A stretch of DNA of 64,000 nucleotides, from NCBI RefSeq assembly GCF_019511605.1, contig NZ_JAEUAV010000002.1, forward strand, positions 186,001 to 250,000, written 5' to 3'. Positions 51,445 to 60,864 of this stretch are shown here, piece after piece (position 1 is the first letter of the stretch; each line of letters begins with the position of its first letter). Under the pieces are notes generated by a model. The model was given only the letters and a program-made list of their open reading frames with translations, did no database searches and was not told the origin of the DNA. Both the position numbers and the translations under genes were made by a program. Origin of the DNA: Paraburkholderia phenoliruptrix. GTDB lineage: Bacteria > Pseudomonadota > Gammaproteobacteria > Burkholderiales > Burkholderiaceae.

Positions 51445-52815
51445 CTAGTTCGCGGCTGCACTGACCGTTCGCGTAACGTCCACGACGGACAGACGAATGG
51501 CGTCGATCAGCGCGCGTGCCGCTGGCGAAGGCGCACCCGCTGCGCGCAGCGTCAGCCCAATGTCGCGGCGTGTGTTGTGCAGCGGCACGTTCAACACTGC
51601 GAGTTGGCCCGCTTGCACCTCGTAGTGCAACTGCTGGGCCGACAGCGCCGCAACCATGTCGGTGCCCAGCAGCAGCCCGCGAATTACAGCCAGGTCGGCG
51701 GTTTCGACCGTGGGCAGGGGCGGTTTGACTTTCATCCGTTTGAACTGCGCTTCGAACAGCGCGCGAGCCGGTGCGTGGCTGCGCGGCAAAATCCATTGCA
51801 CGTCGCGCAGCTCCATGATGCTCGGCTCGCGCATACGCGTAAGCGGATGATCGCGGCGCACGAGAAGCACCATGTCTTCCGACATCAGGCGCTCGTTTCT
51901 GAGGCCGCTCGTCGCGTCGTTCTCGCGCAGCGCGCCGAGAATGAAGTCGATGTCGCCCGCTCGCAGACCCGCGACGAGCGCTTCATACGCGCTTTCGTCG
52001 GTGACGACGCGCACGCCGGGATGTTCCGCGCTCATCTTCGCAATGGCTTTGGGCAGAATGAGCGTGCGCCCGAGCGGCAATGCGCCGACCGTTACCGCAC
52101 CCTGAATGTTGCCGCGCAACGCAGCAATATCGTCGGGAACGTGGCGCAATTCGTTCAGCGCGCGCCGCACGTGCAGCACGAAGGTTTCGCCTTCGGCGGT
52201 GAGCAGGATGCCACGCGGGCTGCGGTGAAAAAGGCTCAGACCCGAGCCGCTTTCGAGCACGCGAATGGCGGTGCTCACTGCGGGCTGACTAATGCCGAAA
52301 GTTTTCGCCGCGCTAGGCATATGGCGATGCCGCGCGAGCGCGACGAAGATTTGCAGCCGCCGCGTGTTCAGCAGATATGCGGGCAATGCGCCCTCGGCAG
52401 TGGGACGACGGCGCGTCTGACGCGCGGCGCACCATTGCGCGAGTTCTTCCAGTTCCGCAAAAATTCTTTCGCAGCGAAGCAGCACGGCGCGGCCCACAGG
52501 CGTGGGCAGCATGCCTGAAGGACCACGATCGAATAGCGGTTCGCCCAGCGCCGACTCGAGTTCCTGTACCGATCGCGTTACTGCCGATTGCGCCCGAAAC
52601 AGCGCTGCCGCGGCGCGGGTTGCGCTGCCTCTATCGGCGACAAGGCGGAATGCGCGGAGTTGCGCCAGGTTGAGAAGCGCTTTGGTGCCCGCGGGCGTTG
52701 TCTGTTTCGCCGACGCATTGCCGAGCGAGGGGGCGCCTGGCTGCGCGTCTTCCCGGGCGCTTGCTTGCGCTTTCCCCGGGCTCTTGATGCGACCGGGCGA
52801 TGCGTTGTGTGTCAT
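51445..52815 (-). CDS. LysR-type regulator with two tandem HTH domains
   Basis: 456 residues. A low-complexity N-terminus (1-45) precedes a first LysR-type winged helix at about 48-107 (LNLAQLRAFRLVADRGSATR, AQSAVTRSVQELESALGEPL) and, after a short linker, a second at about 149-208 (LNTRRLQIFVALARHRHMPS, SQPAVSTAIRVLESGSGLSL). A single LysR effector domain follows (about 240-440). Start 52815 overlaps the GntR stop (ATGA). Two DNA-binding modules in one LysR protein are unusual. It is set between galD and the dioxygenase genes, so it likely regulates the gallate/protocatechuate operon. Confidence 0.9.
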   Translation of the reverse strand: MTHNASPGRIKSPGKAQASAREDAQPGAPSLGNASAKQTTPAGTKALLNLAQLRAFRLVADRGSATRAAAALFRAQSAVTRSVQELESALGEPLFDRGPSGMLPTPVGRAVLLRCERIFAELEELAQWCAARQTRRRPTAEGALPAYLLNTRRLQIFVALARHRHMPSAAKTFGISQPAVSTAIRVLESGSGLSLFHRSPRGILLTAEGETFVLHVRRALNELRHVPDDIAALRGNIQGAVTVGALPLGRTLILPKAIAKMSAEHPGVRVVTDESAYEALVAGLRAGDIDFILGALRENDATSGLRNERLMSEDMVLLVRRDHPLTRMREPSIMELRDVQWILPRSHAPARALFEAQFKRMKVKPPLPTVETADLAVIRGLLLGTDMVAALSAQQLHYEVQAGQLAVLNVPLHNTRRDIGLTLRAAGAPSPAARALIDAIRLSVVDVTRTVSAAAN

Positions 52816-53513
52816 GCCGCGCCCGCGATCATGTGCAAGGCCGGCAGCGACAGGTTCAGGCTTTCCTTCGAGATGTGCGTGTGTTCCTTCATCAGCGCCT
52901 CCACGCGGGCGCCTTCGCCTTTCTTCAACGCGTCTGTGATCGCATGGTGTTGCCGGTGTGCGTACATCAACATCAGGAACTGGCGCTCGCGCGCGGCTTC
53001 GTCGAATGCAATCGTGAAGGGAGAGACGAACGGTATCTTGTCGTTCAGGCTCAGCGCGGCGCTCACCGCTGTGTTGTGCGCGGCCTCGATGATGAGCGAG
53101 TGAAAGCGCCCGTTTATCGCGGCATAGCGCACGTCGTCGCCTGGCTGTAGCTGGGCGTTGCGGAAGATGTCGTCGCCTTCGCGCAGGCAGTCGTCGAGCG
53201 CGGCAGCAAGCGCTGCGCTTACACCACTTTCGGCGACGGAACGCGCCGCAAGACCTTCGAGTACGCCGCGCACGTCGATAGCGTTCAGCACGTCGCGCAC
53301 GCTGAAGCGGCGCACCACGTAACCCCGCGCTCCGGAGCGGTCGAGCAGTCCCTCGGAAGACAGCACGCTCAATGCATAGCGTAGCGGTGTGCGCGAGACG
53401 CCCAGCCATTGCGCGAGTTGCGCTTCGACAAGCCGTTGGCCCGGCGACAGTTCTCCTGCGAGTATTTTCTCGCGTAACGTCTGAACAATAGCCTGCTGAG
53501 TAGTTTCGTTCAT
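52812..53513 (-). CDS. GntR family regulator (FadR subgroup)
   Basis: 233 residues. N-terminal winged helix about 8-75 (TLREKILAGELSPGQRLVEA, WLGVSRTPLRYALSVLSSEG) and FCD ligand domain about 85-220 with metal-binding His residues (INGRFHSLIIEAAHN, YAHRQHHAITDAL). Start 53513. It is divergent from the ligB-ligA-MFS genes and translationally coupled to the tandem-HTH LysR gene downstream, so both probably control the dioxygenase operon. Effector likely an aromatic acid (inference). Confidence 0.88.
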   Translation of the reverse strand: MNETTQQAIVQTLREKILAGELSPGQRLVEAQLAQWLGVSRTPLRYALSVLSSEGLLDRSGARGYVVRRFSVRDVLNAIDVRGVLEGLAARSVAESGVSAALAAALDDCLREGDDIFRNAQLQPGDDVRYAAINGRFHSLIIEAAHNTAVSAALSLNDKIPFVSPFTIAFDEAARERQFLMLMYAHRQHHAITDALKKGEGARVEALMKEHTHISKESLNLSLPALHMIAGAA

Positions 53514-53908
53514 CGTGGTCGACTCGTTGGACGTCGTCCAGTATAGCCACGCAAACCGGCTCGCACCACGCTGGAAATGCGGCTTGCGAGTTGCTTCATA
53601 TGACATCTGTTTTATTTATGGCGTGTGTCGAAGGAAAAACACGCCGTTCGCGCTTATGGTCCGGTTCGGGATACCAAAATGCCCCGACGCGATGCGGCTT
53701 ACAGCCAGAGCCGATTGCACGATATACAGTATTAACGGAGTAAGAGACGCCGATTCCAGTTTCACAACGCGTTTACCCGTACTTTCGCAAAACCGCCAAA
53801 ATCCCTACTTTGTATCCCAAGGCGGTTGTGTGGACAACGATCAACGGTCCGGCAACCTATCCGATCGACGCGCCGCGCGGCGCAACTGGAAGTAACGGAC
53901 GACACGAA
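53514..53908. promoter_or_regulatory. divergent intergenic region between gntR and ligB
   Basis: 395 bp holding the promoters of the regulator pair and the dioxygenase operon. AT-richer stretches lie around 53600-53660 and 53715-53740 (GATATACAGTATTAAC). No perfect operator palindrome was identified by eye. Frames inside are unconvincing. Confidence 0.4.
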
Positions 53909-54754
53909 ATGGCAAGGATCATTGGCGGCATCGGCACATCTCATGTGCCGACCATCGGCATGGCGTACGACAAGGGCAAGCAGAACGATCCCGCGTGGGC
54001 GCCGCTTTTCAGGGGCTATGAGCCGGTGGCGAGCTGGCTCGCCGAACGCAAGCCGGACGCAATGGTGATGTTCTACAACGACCACGCGAATAGCTTCTTC
54101 TTCGACTGCTATCCCACGTTCGCGCTGGGCGTATCGGCCAGTCATGAATTCGCGGACGAAGGCGCGGGTAAGCGTCCGCTTCCTGACATTGCGGGCCACC
54201 CGGATCTCGCGATTCATATTGCCGAGCAGCTCGTCAACGACGAATTCGACCTCACGATCTTCCAGGACCGTCCGCTCGATCACGGCTGCAATTCGCCACT
54301 GTCGCTGATGTTGCCGCATGCCGCTGGCTGGCCGCTTGCGCTCGTGCCGATAGAGGTCAACGTATTGCAGTATCCGCTGCCGACCGCGAACCGCTGCTTT
54401 CGCCTCGGGCAGGCGCTGCGCCGCGCGATCGAATCTTTCGAGGAGGAGCTCGACGTCGTGGTAGTGGGCACCGGCGGTCTGTCGCACCAGGTGCACGGCG
54501 AGCGCAGCGGCTTTAACAACACCGAGTGGGACATGGAGTTCCTGGATCTGATCATTCACGATCCGCAGCGTCTTGCCGCAATGAAGCACGTCGACTACGT
54601 GCGGCTAGGCGGCGCGGAAAGCGTCGAAACGATCATGTGGCTCGCCATGCGCGGCGCGCTGGGCCCGAAGGTGCGCGAACTGCATCGCAATTATTACCTC
54701 GCCACCAGCACCGCAATGGCGGTCACGATCTACGAAGACGAGGTGGCGCAATGA
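53909..54754 (+). CDS. ligB: extradiol dioxygenase beta subunit (protocatechuate 4,5-/gallate dioxygenase LigB-type)
   Basis: 281 residues, cytoplasmic class III extradiol dioxygenase catalytic subunit that cleaves protocatechuate or gallate with Fe(II). MARIIGGIGTSHVPTIGMAY carries the first iron His, YNDHANSFFFDCYP the second, and LDHGCNSPLSLMLP and VVGTGGLSHQVHGERSGFNN the catalytic and outer-sphere residues. Start 53909 is preferred to an in-frame start 99 bases upstream. Its stop overlaps the ligA start, and the beta-then-alpha order mirrors the fused gallate dioxygenase GalA. Confidence 0.9.
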   Translation: MARIIGGIGTSHVPTIGMAYDKGKQNDPAWAPLFRGYEPVASWLAERKPDAMVMFYNDHANSFFFDCYPTFALGVSASHEFADEGAGKRPLPDIAGHPDLAIHIAEQLVNDEFDLTIFQDRPLDHGCNSPLSLMLPHAAGWPLALVPIEVNVLQYPLPTANRCFRLGQALRRAIESFEEELDVVVVGTGGLSHQVHGERSGFNNTEWDMEFLDLIIHDPQRLAAMKHVDYVRLGGAESVETIMWLAMRGALGPKVRELHRNYYLATSTAMAVTIYEDEVAQ

Positions 54755-55110
54755 ATCCGCAACTGCAAGGCGTCGAAGAATTGACCGGTACGTATCCCTT
54801 CGACATTCGCCAGAGCATGAAGGCGATGCGGCTGAACCGCTTCTTCTGGCAGATGCGCGAAGCGCCCGCGCGCACCCTGTGGCTGGAGAACCGCGCGGCA
54901 GCCTACGACGCGGCACGTCTCACGCCAGAAGAGCGCACGCTCGTCGATAACGCCGACTGGATCGGCCTGATCCGCTACGGCGTCTGTTTCTTCGTGCTCG
55001 AAAAATTCGCGCGCGTCGTCAAGATCACCAATCTGGGTATGTACGCAAGCATGCGCGGCGAAACCCTCGAAGCGTTTCTGAAAACGCGCAAAGTGCCGGA
55101 AGCGGTTTAA
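54751..55110 (+). CDS. ligA: extradiol dioxygenase alpha subunit (LigA-type)
   Basis: 119 residues, small helical subunit that caps the LigB active site. Family sequences include GTYPFDIRQSMKAMRLNRFF, WIGLIRYGVCFFVLEKFARV and GMYASMRGETLEAFLKTRK. ATG 54751 overlaps the ligB stop by four bases (ATGA), ensuring stoichiometric translation. The usual sphingomonad order is ligA-ligB; here it is reversed. Confidence 0.9.
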   Translation: MNPQLQGVEELTGTYPFDIRQSMKAMRLNRFFWQMREAPARTLWLENRAAAYDAARLTPEERTLVDNADWIGLIRYGVCFFVLEKFARVVKITNLGMYASMRGETLEAFLKTRKVPEAV

Positions 55111-55219
55111 CGCGCGCGGCTCTGCCGCCGCACGACAGCGGCATTTGATTCGGATACCAGAACAAAACCCGGCTTCCACGGAAAGCCGGGACGGGAAACT
55201 ATTTTCTTCGGAGACACGC

Positions 55220-56563
55220 ATGAAATCTGCTGACTCGGTCGACATCAAGGCGTTTATCGACGCGCGCAAAATGTCGCCCTACCAATGGCTTGTCCTTATT
55301 CTCTGCTTTTTGATCGTCATGATGGACGGCCTGGATACGGCCGTGATGGGCTTTGTCGCGCCCGTCATCATGCATGACTGGAATGTGAGCCGTGCTGCAT
55401 TTGGCCCCGTCATGAGCGCTGCAATGGTCGGCCTCGCGGTCGGCGCATTGGCGGCCGGTCCGATTGCCGATCGCATCGGTCGCAAGAAGGTGCTTATCGC
55501 TTCGGTGTTCTGCTTCGGTCTGTTCAGCCTGCTCTGTGCGTTTGCCGAATCTCCGCTGCAGCTGGTCGTATTGCGTTTCCTGACCGGGCTCGGCCTTGGC
55601 GCCGCCATGCCAAATTCGACGACGCTGTTGTCCGAATATGTGCCCTCGCGCAGCCGTTCGCTGTTGCTCACCATCATGTTTACCGGTTTTAACTTCGGCT
55701 CCGGTGCGGGCGGTTTCGTTGCCGCATCGCTGATTCCTCATTTCGGCTGGCGCGCGGTATTCATGTTCGGCGGCATCCTGCCGCTCGTGAGCGTGCCGTT
55801 GCTTGTGTGGCTGCTGCCGGAATCCGCACGTCTGATGCTGGTGCGCAAGCTGCCGACCGAACGGATTGCGGCGACGCTTGGCCGTGTCTGCGCGCACGCC
55901 TTCGACAAGGACGTTCGCTTCACGTCGCCGGAACCGGTAGTCGTTGCGAAGGCGCCGGTGCGTATGCTGTTCGCCGACGGTTACGCATTCAGCACATTGA
56001 TGCTGTGGCTCACGTACTTCATGGGCCTGCTGATTATCTATCTGCTGACGGGCTGGCTGCCGACGCTTATCAAGGATGCCGGCTTGCCTGTCGAACGCGC
56101 GGCCGCCATTACCGGCATGTTCCAGTTGGGCGGCACGATCGGCGCAGTGGCCGTTGGCTTCGCAATGGACCGGCTCGACCGCAACGGCGTGATCGGCGCC
56201 GCGTATCTGCTGGGCGGTGTGTTTATCTTCGCACTTGGCATGGGCACGCTGAAGTCGAGCCTGCTGCCGGTTCTCGTCACGTGTGCGGGATTTTTCATGA
56301 GCGGCGCGCAGACGGGGCTGAACGCATTGGCGCCCAGCTGTTATCCGACCCGGGCACGCGCGACGGGAGTGAGCTGGATGCTCGGCTTCGGGCGCCTTGG
56401 CGGCATTCTCGGCTCGCTAGTCGGGGGCGCGTTGCTGTCGCTCGGATTCAGCTTCCAGGTCGTGTTTTCCGTGCTGGCGATTCCCGCCCTCATCGCGGCT
56501 GTGGCGATTGTGATGAACCGGCTTGCATTGCGCTTTATCACGAGTCCAGTCGCAGACGCATAG
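55220..56563 (+). CDS. MFS transporter, aromatic acid:H+ symporter (AAHS) family
   Basis: 447 residues, twelve TMs. The loop-2/3 signature reads GPIADRIGRKKVLIAS and the N-terminal MMDGLDTAVMGFVAPVIMHD is the AAHS DGxD motif, needed for aromatic acid uptake in PcaK. Start behind TTCGGAGAC at 55220. Follows ligBA on the same strand, so its likely substrate is gallate or protocatechuate. PcaK/GalT-like. Confidence 0.9.
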   Translation: MKSADSVDIKAFIDARKMSPYQWLVLILCFLIVMMDGLDTAVMGFVAPVIMHDWNVSRAAFGPVMSAAMVGLAVGALAAGPIADRIGRKKVLIASVFCFGLFSLLCAFAESPLQLVVLRFLTGLGLGAAMPNSTTLLSEYVPSRSRSLLLTIMFTGFNFGSGAGGFVAASLIPHFGWRAVFMFGGILPLVSVPLLVWLLPESARLMLVRKLPTERIAATLGRVCAHAFDKDVRFTSPEPVVVAKAPVRMLFADGYAFSTLMLWLTYFMGLLIIYLLTGWLPTLIKDAGLPVERAAAITGMFQLGGTIGAVAVGFAMDRLDRNGVIGAAYLLGGVFIFALGMGTLKSSLLPVLVTCAGFFMSGAQTGLNALAPSCYPTRARATGVSWMLGFGRLGGILGSLVGGALLSLGFSFQVVFSVLAIPALIAAVAIVMNRLALRFITSPVADA

Positions 56564-56742
56564 CTCCGTTCTTGCGGTGTCGTGCGAGAGCCCGCGGCTT
56601 TCGTCTGGGGCTGGTGTCGAGTCAGCCTTTCTTTTTTTTCGCGGAACAATAATTGCTCCCCGGTTGCACGAATCCGCCTCGCGGCAACTAGTTGCGACGC
56701 GTATTCGCTTATATACAAAGCAACTAACAAAGGGAGACGATC

Positions 56743-58260
56743 ATGACGAACAGGCCCACCACTCCGACTCCAGCGGTTCCACCTGAGCCGGCTGATCCCG
56801 GCCGGCGCAAGGTTCTTGCCGCGCTTGCGGGCTCAATTGCACTGTCGGCCTGCGGCGGCGGTGGAGGCGGCAACAGCGGCGGCAACAGCGGCGGCAACAG
56901 CGGCTCAAGCTCGGGCGGCTCGCAGCCCGTGGGCACGATCCCGCCCGACCGTGCGAATCTCCCGCGCCCCGCGTTGCCCGACCCGGCCACCTCCGGCATC
57001 GACCATGTCGTGCTGGTCACGATGGAAAACCGCTCGTTCGATCATTTGATGGGCTGGGTTCCGAACGCCGAAACCGCAGTCGCCGGCCGAACTTTCAAAG
57101 ACGCATTCGGCGAAATGCATGCGCCGTTCGCACTCGCCACGAACCCCGCGTACGGCTACCAGGCATGCTCGTTCGCTGACCCCAATCATTCATACGATGC
57201 AGGCCGCGTGCATCTCGCCAATGGTGCGATGAACGGTTTCTTGCTGACGCCGGCCACGAGTCTCACGCGTGGCGATCTGCTGCCTATCGGCTATTTCCAG
57301 TCGGCGGACCTCGACTTCTATCGTGGCGCGGTCACGCAGTACACCGTGTGCGACTACTACATGAGCGGCATTCTTGCCGACACTTATCCAAACCGCGTGT
57401 ATCTGCATAGCGGGGAAACGGACCGCCTGTCGGACACGCTCGACACTTCGTCGCTGCCGACCATCTGGGACCGCCTCGACGCGAAAAACATCTCGTCCAC
57501 TTACTACTTCCACGACGTGCCGTTTACCGCGCTCTACGGCACGCGGTACGTGGGCCGCTCCAAACTCTTTTCCGACTTTCTCTCCGACGCGGCAGCGGGC
57601 ACCTTGCCTTCGTTCTGCATGGTCGACCCGAGCTTTGGCGGAGAAGCACAGGGCACCTCGAACGACGATCATCCCCATGCGGACGTGCGCAACGGCCAGG
57701 TACTACTCGGCCAGATTTACGACGCATTGCGCACGAGCCCCAACTGGAGCAGGACGCTGATGATCATTGTGTATGACGAGTGGGGCGGTTTCATGGAACA
57801 TGTCGCGCCGCCCGTCAAGCCGGTCTCCAGTGCCGAGGCCGCCCTCGGCAACGACGGACGGCTTGGTTTCCGGGTGCCCTGCATGTTGCTCGGGCCGCGC
57901 GTGCGCGCAAACTACGTATCGCGTTATCCGTTCGATCCCAGTTCGATTCACCAGTTGCTCGCATGGCGCTTTGGTCTCGATCCGCTTGGCGTGCGAGCGA
58001 GCGCGTCGACCACTTTCAATATGGCCTACGCGCTCGACTTTACTGCCGCCGCGCGCACCGACGCGCCGGCCATCGCGGTGACGCAGGGTACGTTCGGCTC
58101 CGCGTGCTCGAACATCTCGACGGCGACTTCGGGTGCGAGCGGCATCGCGCAACTGGACAAAAGCCAGGTGGTGCCGAATACCGCAATCAGTGCACCAGGC
58201 GGCCGTTTCGCGGAACTGCGCACTAAAGCGGACGCGCTCGGCTTTCCGGCGCCGCAGTAA
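56743..58260 (+). CDS. phospholipase C / acid phosphatase-family lipoprotein
   Basis: 505 residues. N-terminal RRKVLAALAGSIALSACGGG combines a double-Arg (possibly Tat) signal and a lipobox with lipidation Cys at about 37, so the protein is likely an exported lipoprotein. A GGNS-repeat linker (about 40-60) follows, then the phosphoesterase domain (PF04185) with VVLVTMENRSFDHLMGW (metal ligands Glu and Asn), NDDHPHADVRNGQVLLG and IIVYDEWGGFMEHVAPP. Secreted phospholipase C-like or AcpA-like acid phosphatase; substrate cannot be read. Confidence 0.85.
   Translation: MTNRPTTPTPAVPPEPADPGRRKVLAALAGSIALSACGGGGGGNSGGNSGGNSGSSSGGSQPVGTIPPDRANLPRPALPDPATSGIDHVVLVTMENRSFDHLMGWVPNAETAVAGRTFKDAFGEMHAPFALATNPAYGYQACSFADPNHSYDAGRVHLANGAMNGFLLTPATSLTRGDLLPIGYFQSADLDFYRGAVTQYTVCDYYMSGILADTYPNRVYLHSGETDRLSDTLDTSSLPTIWDRLDAKNISSTYYFHDVPFTALYGTRYVGRSKLFSDFLSDAAAGTLPSFCMVDPSFGGEAQGTSNDDHPHADVRNGQVLLGQIYDALRTSPNWSRTLMIIVYDEWGGFMEHVAPPVKPVSSAEAALGNDGRLGFRVPCMLLGPRVRANYVSRYPFDPSSIHQLLAWRFGLDPLGVRASASTTFNMAYALDFTAAARTDAPAIAVTQGTFGSACSNISTATSGASGIAQLDKSQVVPNTAISAPGGRFAELRTKADALGFPAPQ
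56866..56901 (+). repeat. 12-bp in-frame tandem repeat
   Basis: GGCGGCAACAGC three times, encoding Gly-Gly-Asn-Ser units in the flexible linker of the lipoprotein. Copy number may vary between strains by slippage (inference). Confidence 0.85.
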
Positions 58261-58304
58261 TTAGTTGCAAGTGAGAAGAGTTACTTGCCGCTGCTCGCGT
58301 CGCG

Positions 58305-60671
58305 TCAGAACAGTTGTTTTTGACCCGACACGAGCCGCGTGAAGTCGTCGCGCAGCAGCGGCAAGATTGCGTCCGCCACGGGTTGCAATTGACGCGTCAG
58401 GTAGTGTTCGTAGTCGATTGCGGAGCGCAGTGTTTCGAGCGGCTCGGGTCCGGCAACTGTCATCACGTAGCTGATCCAGCCGCCGTTCTGGTATTGCAGC
58501 GGCCGCCCTTGCCGGCGGTTGAATTCGTCGGCCACGCGTGCGGCGCGCACGTGGGGCGGCACGTTGCGTTCATAGTCGCCAAGCGGTCTGCGCAGGCGTT
58601 TGCGATACACGAGCTGATCGTCGAGCTTGCCGGCGAGCGTATCGCGCACGTAGTCGCGTACGTAGTCCTGATAGGGCTGCTGCGTGAAGATGCGCCTGTA
58701 AAGCTCCTGCTGAAAGCGCTGCGCAAGCGGGGTCCAGTCCGTGCGCACCGTCTCCAGCCCTTTATAGACGATCTCCTGAGCGCCGTCTGGCGACACGCTG
58801 AGTCCGGCATAGCGCTTCTTGCTGCCTTCTTCCGCGCCGCGAATTGTCGGCATGAAGAAACGGCGGTAATGCCGCTCAAATTGCAATTCGAGTGCGCTTT
58901 CTAGCCCGAAGCGCCGTTGTAGATCCTGCCGCCACCAGGCGTTGATATGGTCGACGAGTGCGCGTCCGATGCGGCCCGCTTCGTCCTCATCATGTGCGTG
59001 CCTGAGCCAGACGAAGGTCGAGTCCGTGTCGCCATAGATCACTTCATAACCTTCTGCCTGAATCAGCTCTCGCGTGCGGTGCATGATTTCGTGGCCGCGC
59101 ATCGTAATCGACGAGGCAAGACGCGGGTCGAAAAAGCGGCAACCGGTCGAACCCAGCACGCCGTAGAACGCATTCATGATAATTTTCAGCGCCTGCGAAA
59201 GCGGCTTGTTGTGCTCGCGCTTCGCCGTTTCCCGGCCTTGCCAGACCTGCCCCACAATCGAGGGCAGACAATGGTTCTTGCGTGAAAAACGCGCGCCGAG
59301 AAAACCGGCTACGGACTGATCGTCGCCTGGATTCAGCATGCCTTCCACCAGCCCGACAGGGTCGATCAGGAACGTGCGAATGATCGACGGATACAGACTC
59401 TTGTAATCCAGCACCAGCACGGAATCGTAAAGGCCCGGGCGCGAGTCCATGACGAAACCGCCGGGGCTCGCGGCGCCGGCCACGTCGCCGACATTCGGTG
59501 CGACATAACCTTGCCGATGCATGCGCGGCATGTACAGGTGCGTGAACGCGGCGACCGAACCGCCGCTGCGATCCGCAGGCAGGCCGGTCACGGTGGCGCG
59601 TTCCAGCAGAAAAGGCAGCAGTTCTGTCTTCGCGAAGATGCGTGTGACGAGCTCGCAGTCCTTCAGGTTGTATTGAGCGAGTGCGGGCTTGTCTTCGTCG
59701 AAGCGGCGCTGGATTTCATCCATGCGCTGATACGGATTGTCGATGGACTTGCCTTCGCCCAATACGGCTTGCGACACATGCTCGAGGCTGAACGAGGGAA
59801 AGCTCCACGTCGCCGAGCGCAGCGCTTCTATGCCGTCGATAATCAGCCGTCCCGCGGCGCCCGCAAAATAATGGTTCTGCTTCAGGCCGTGTTCGCGCCA
59901 CTCCATCTGTGCACCGCCGCGTCCGAGCCGCAACGGTATGCGGTATTGTTCGGCGTGCTGCTGCAACACGCGCAAATCGAACTGCACGAGGTTCCATCCG
60001 ATAATCGCATCGGGATCGTGCCGCTCCATCCACGTGTTGAGTCTTTCGAGCATTTCGGCCCGCGTTTCACAGTATTCAAGGTCGAAGTCGAGGTTGCCCG
60101 CCTCGCGGTTCGGCGGGCCGAGCATATACACCTGGCGCTGGCCGCAACCTTCCAGTGCAATTGAATAGAGTTCGGCGTGAGCGCTCGTTTCTATGTCGAG
60201 CGATACCAGCTTCAATGACGGGCGATAGTCCGCCGCAGGCTTCAGTTCGCCATTCGCGAGCGTGCCGTCGCTCTGCAACTCGCCGCCGAACCAGACGGGC
60301 GCCGTGATGAAGCGCTCCATCATGTAGCGCTCGGGCGGAAAGATGTCGGCTTCATACACTTGCACGCCGCCTTGTTTCAGGCGTTTTTCGAAGCCGGTTA
60401 GCTGGCGGTATTGCGGACAATACAGTCCCATTACGGGCCGATGGTGAAAGTCCCGCAATTCGAGCGGACGCAGATCGAGCGGCGCCTCACGGCGCAAAAT
60501 GTTCTCCGCGCGTTCGCGCTGTTCAGCCGGAATAAACGCAACCGATGTCTGATGGCGCAAACGGATGTGACGGGGCCCGGCATCCGTTGCCAGCCAGAAA
60601 TCGACTTCAGTACCGGCAGGCGTATCCCGCCAATGCCGCGTCAAGATGAAACCCTGCTCGAGCTCTGTCAA
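58305..60671 (-). CDS. polB: DNA polymerase II (family B)
   Basis: 788 residues, a normal Pol II length. N-terminal domain, 3'-5' exonuclease with Exo I LVSLDIETSAH, Exo II IIGWNLVQFDLRVL and Exo III QYNLKDCELV, then polymerase motifs A DYKSLYPSIIRTF, B KIIMNAFYGVLGS and C YGDTDSTFVWL. All catalytic acids are present, so both activities should be intact. SOS-induced restart and lesion-bypass polymerase in other bacteria. Monocistronic, convergent with the phospholipase gene. No LexA box was identified upstream by eye. Confidence 0.95.
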   Translation of the reverse strand: MTELEQGFILTRHWRDTPAGTEVDFWLATDAGPRHIRLRHQTSVAFIPAEQRERAENILRREAPLDLRPLELRDFHHRPVMGLYCPQYRQLTGFEKRLKQGGVQVYEADIFPPERYMMERFITAPVWFGGELQSDGTLANGELKPAADYRPSLKLVSLDIETSAHAELYSIALEGCGQRQVYMLGPPNREAGNLDFDLEYCETRAEMLERLNTWMERHDPDAIIGWNLVQFDLRVLQQHAEQYRIPLRLGRGGAQMEWREHGLKQNHYFAGAAGRLIIDGIEALRSATWSFPSFSLEHVSQAVLGEGKSIDNPYQRMDEIQRRFDEDKPALAQYNLKDCELVTRIFAKTELLPFLLERATVTGLPADRSGGSVAAFTHLYMPRMHRQGYVAPNVGDVAGAASPGGFVMDSRPGLYDSVLVLDYKSLYPSIIRTFLIDPVGLVEGMLNPGDDQSVAGFLGARFSRKNHCLPSIVGQVWQGRETAKREHNKPLSQALKIIMNAFYGVLGSTGCRFFDPRLASSITMRGHEIMHRTRELIQAEGYEVIYGDTDSTFVWLRHAHDEDEAGRIGRALVDHINAWWRQDLQRRFGLESALELQFERHYRRFFMPTIRGAEEGSKKRYAGLSVSPDGAQEIVYKGLETVRTDWTPLAQRFQQELYRRIFTQQPYQDYVRDYVRDTLAGKLDDQLVYRKRLRRPLGDYERNVPPHVRAARVADEFNRRQGRPLQYQNGGWISYVMTVAGPEPLETLRSAIDYEHYLTRQLQPVADAILPLLRDDFTRLVSGQKQLF

Positions 60672-60864
60672 ACCACCACCTTTGAACCTGTGAAAGGCGT
60701 GTCGCCGCCTGAGCCGATTTTACCGTCCTGCGCATTAAGCGTCGCGCGGCGCTCATGTCACCGGGCATGCAGCCGTGCGGCGTACCCGGTATGATGATTT
60801 GGCAGCGCCTGTTTCGGCGCGCTCGTGCGCCGGTCAGTCTTTCAATAAAAGAGGAGTAAATCAG

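Noticed and set aside
51445..53550. 701-codon version of the tandem-HTH LysR gene
   Set aside because: The extra N-terminus overlaps the GntR gene in another frame; the ATG at 52815 forms a normal ATGA overlap.
58267..58288. Terminator between the phospholipase and polB genes
   Set aside because: An 8-bp stem with one wobble pair and no T-run in either direction; too weak to call.
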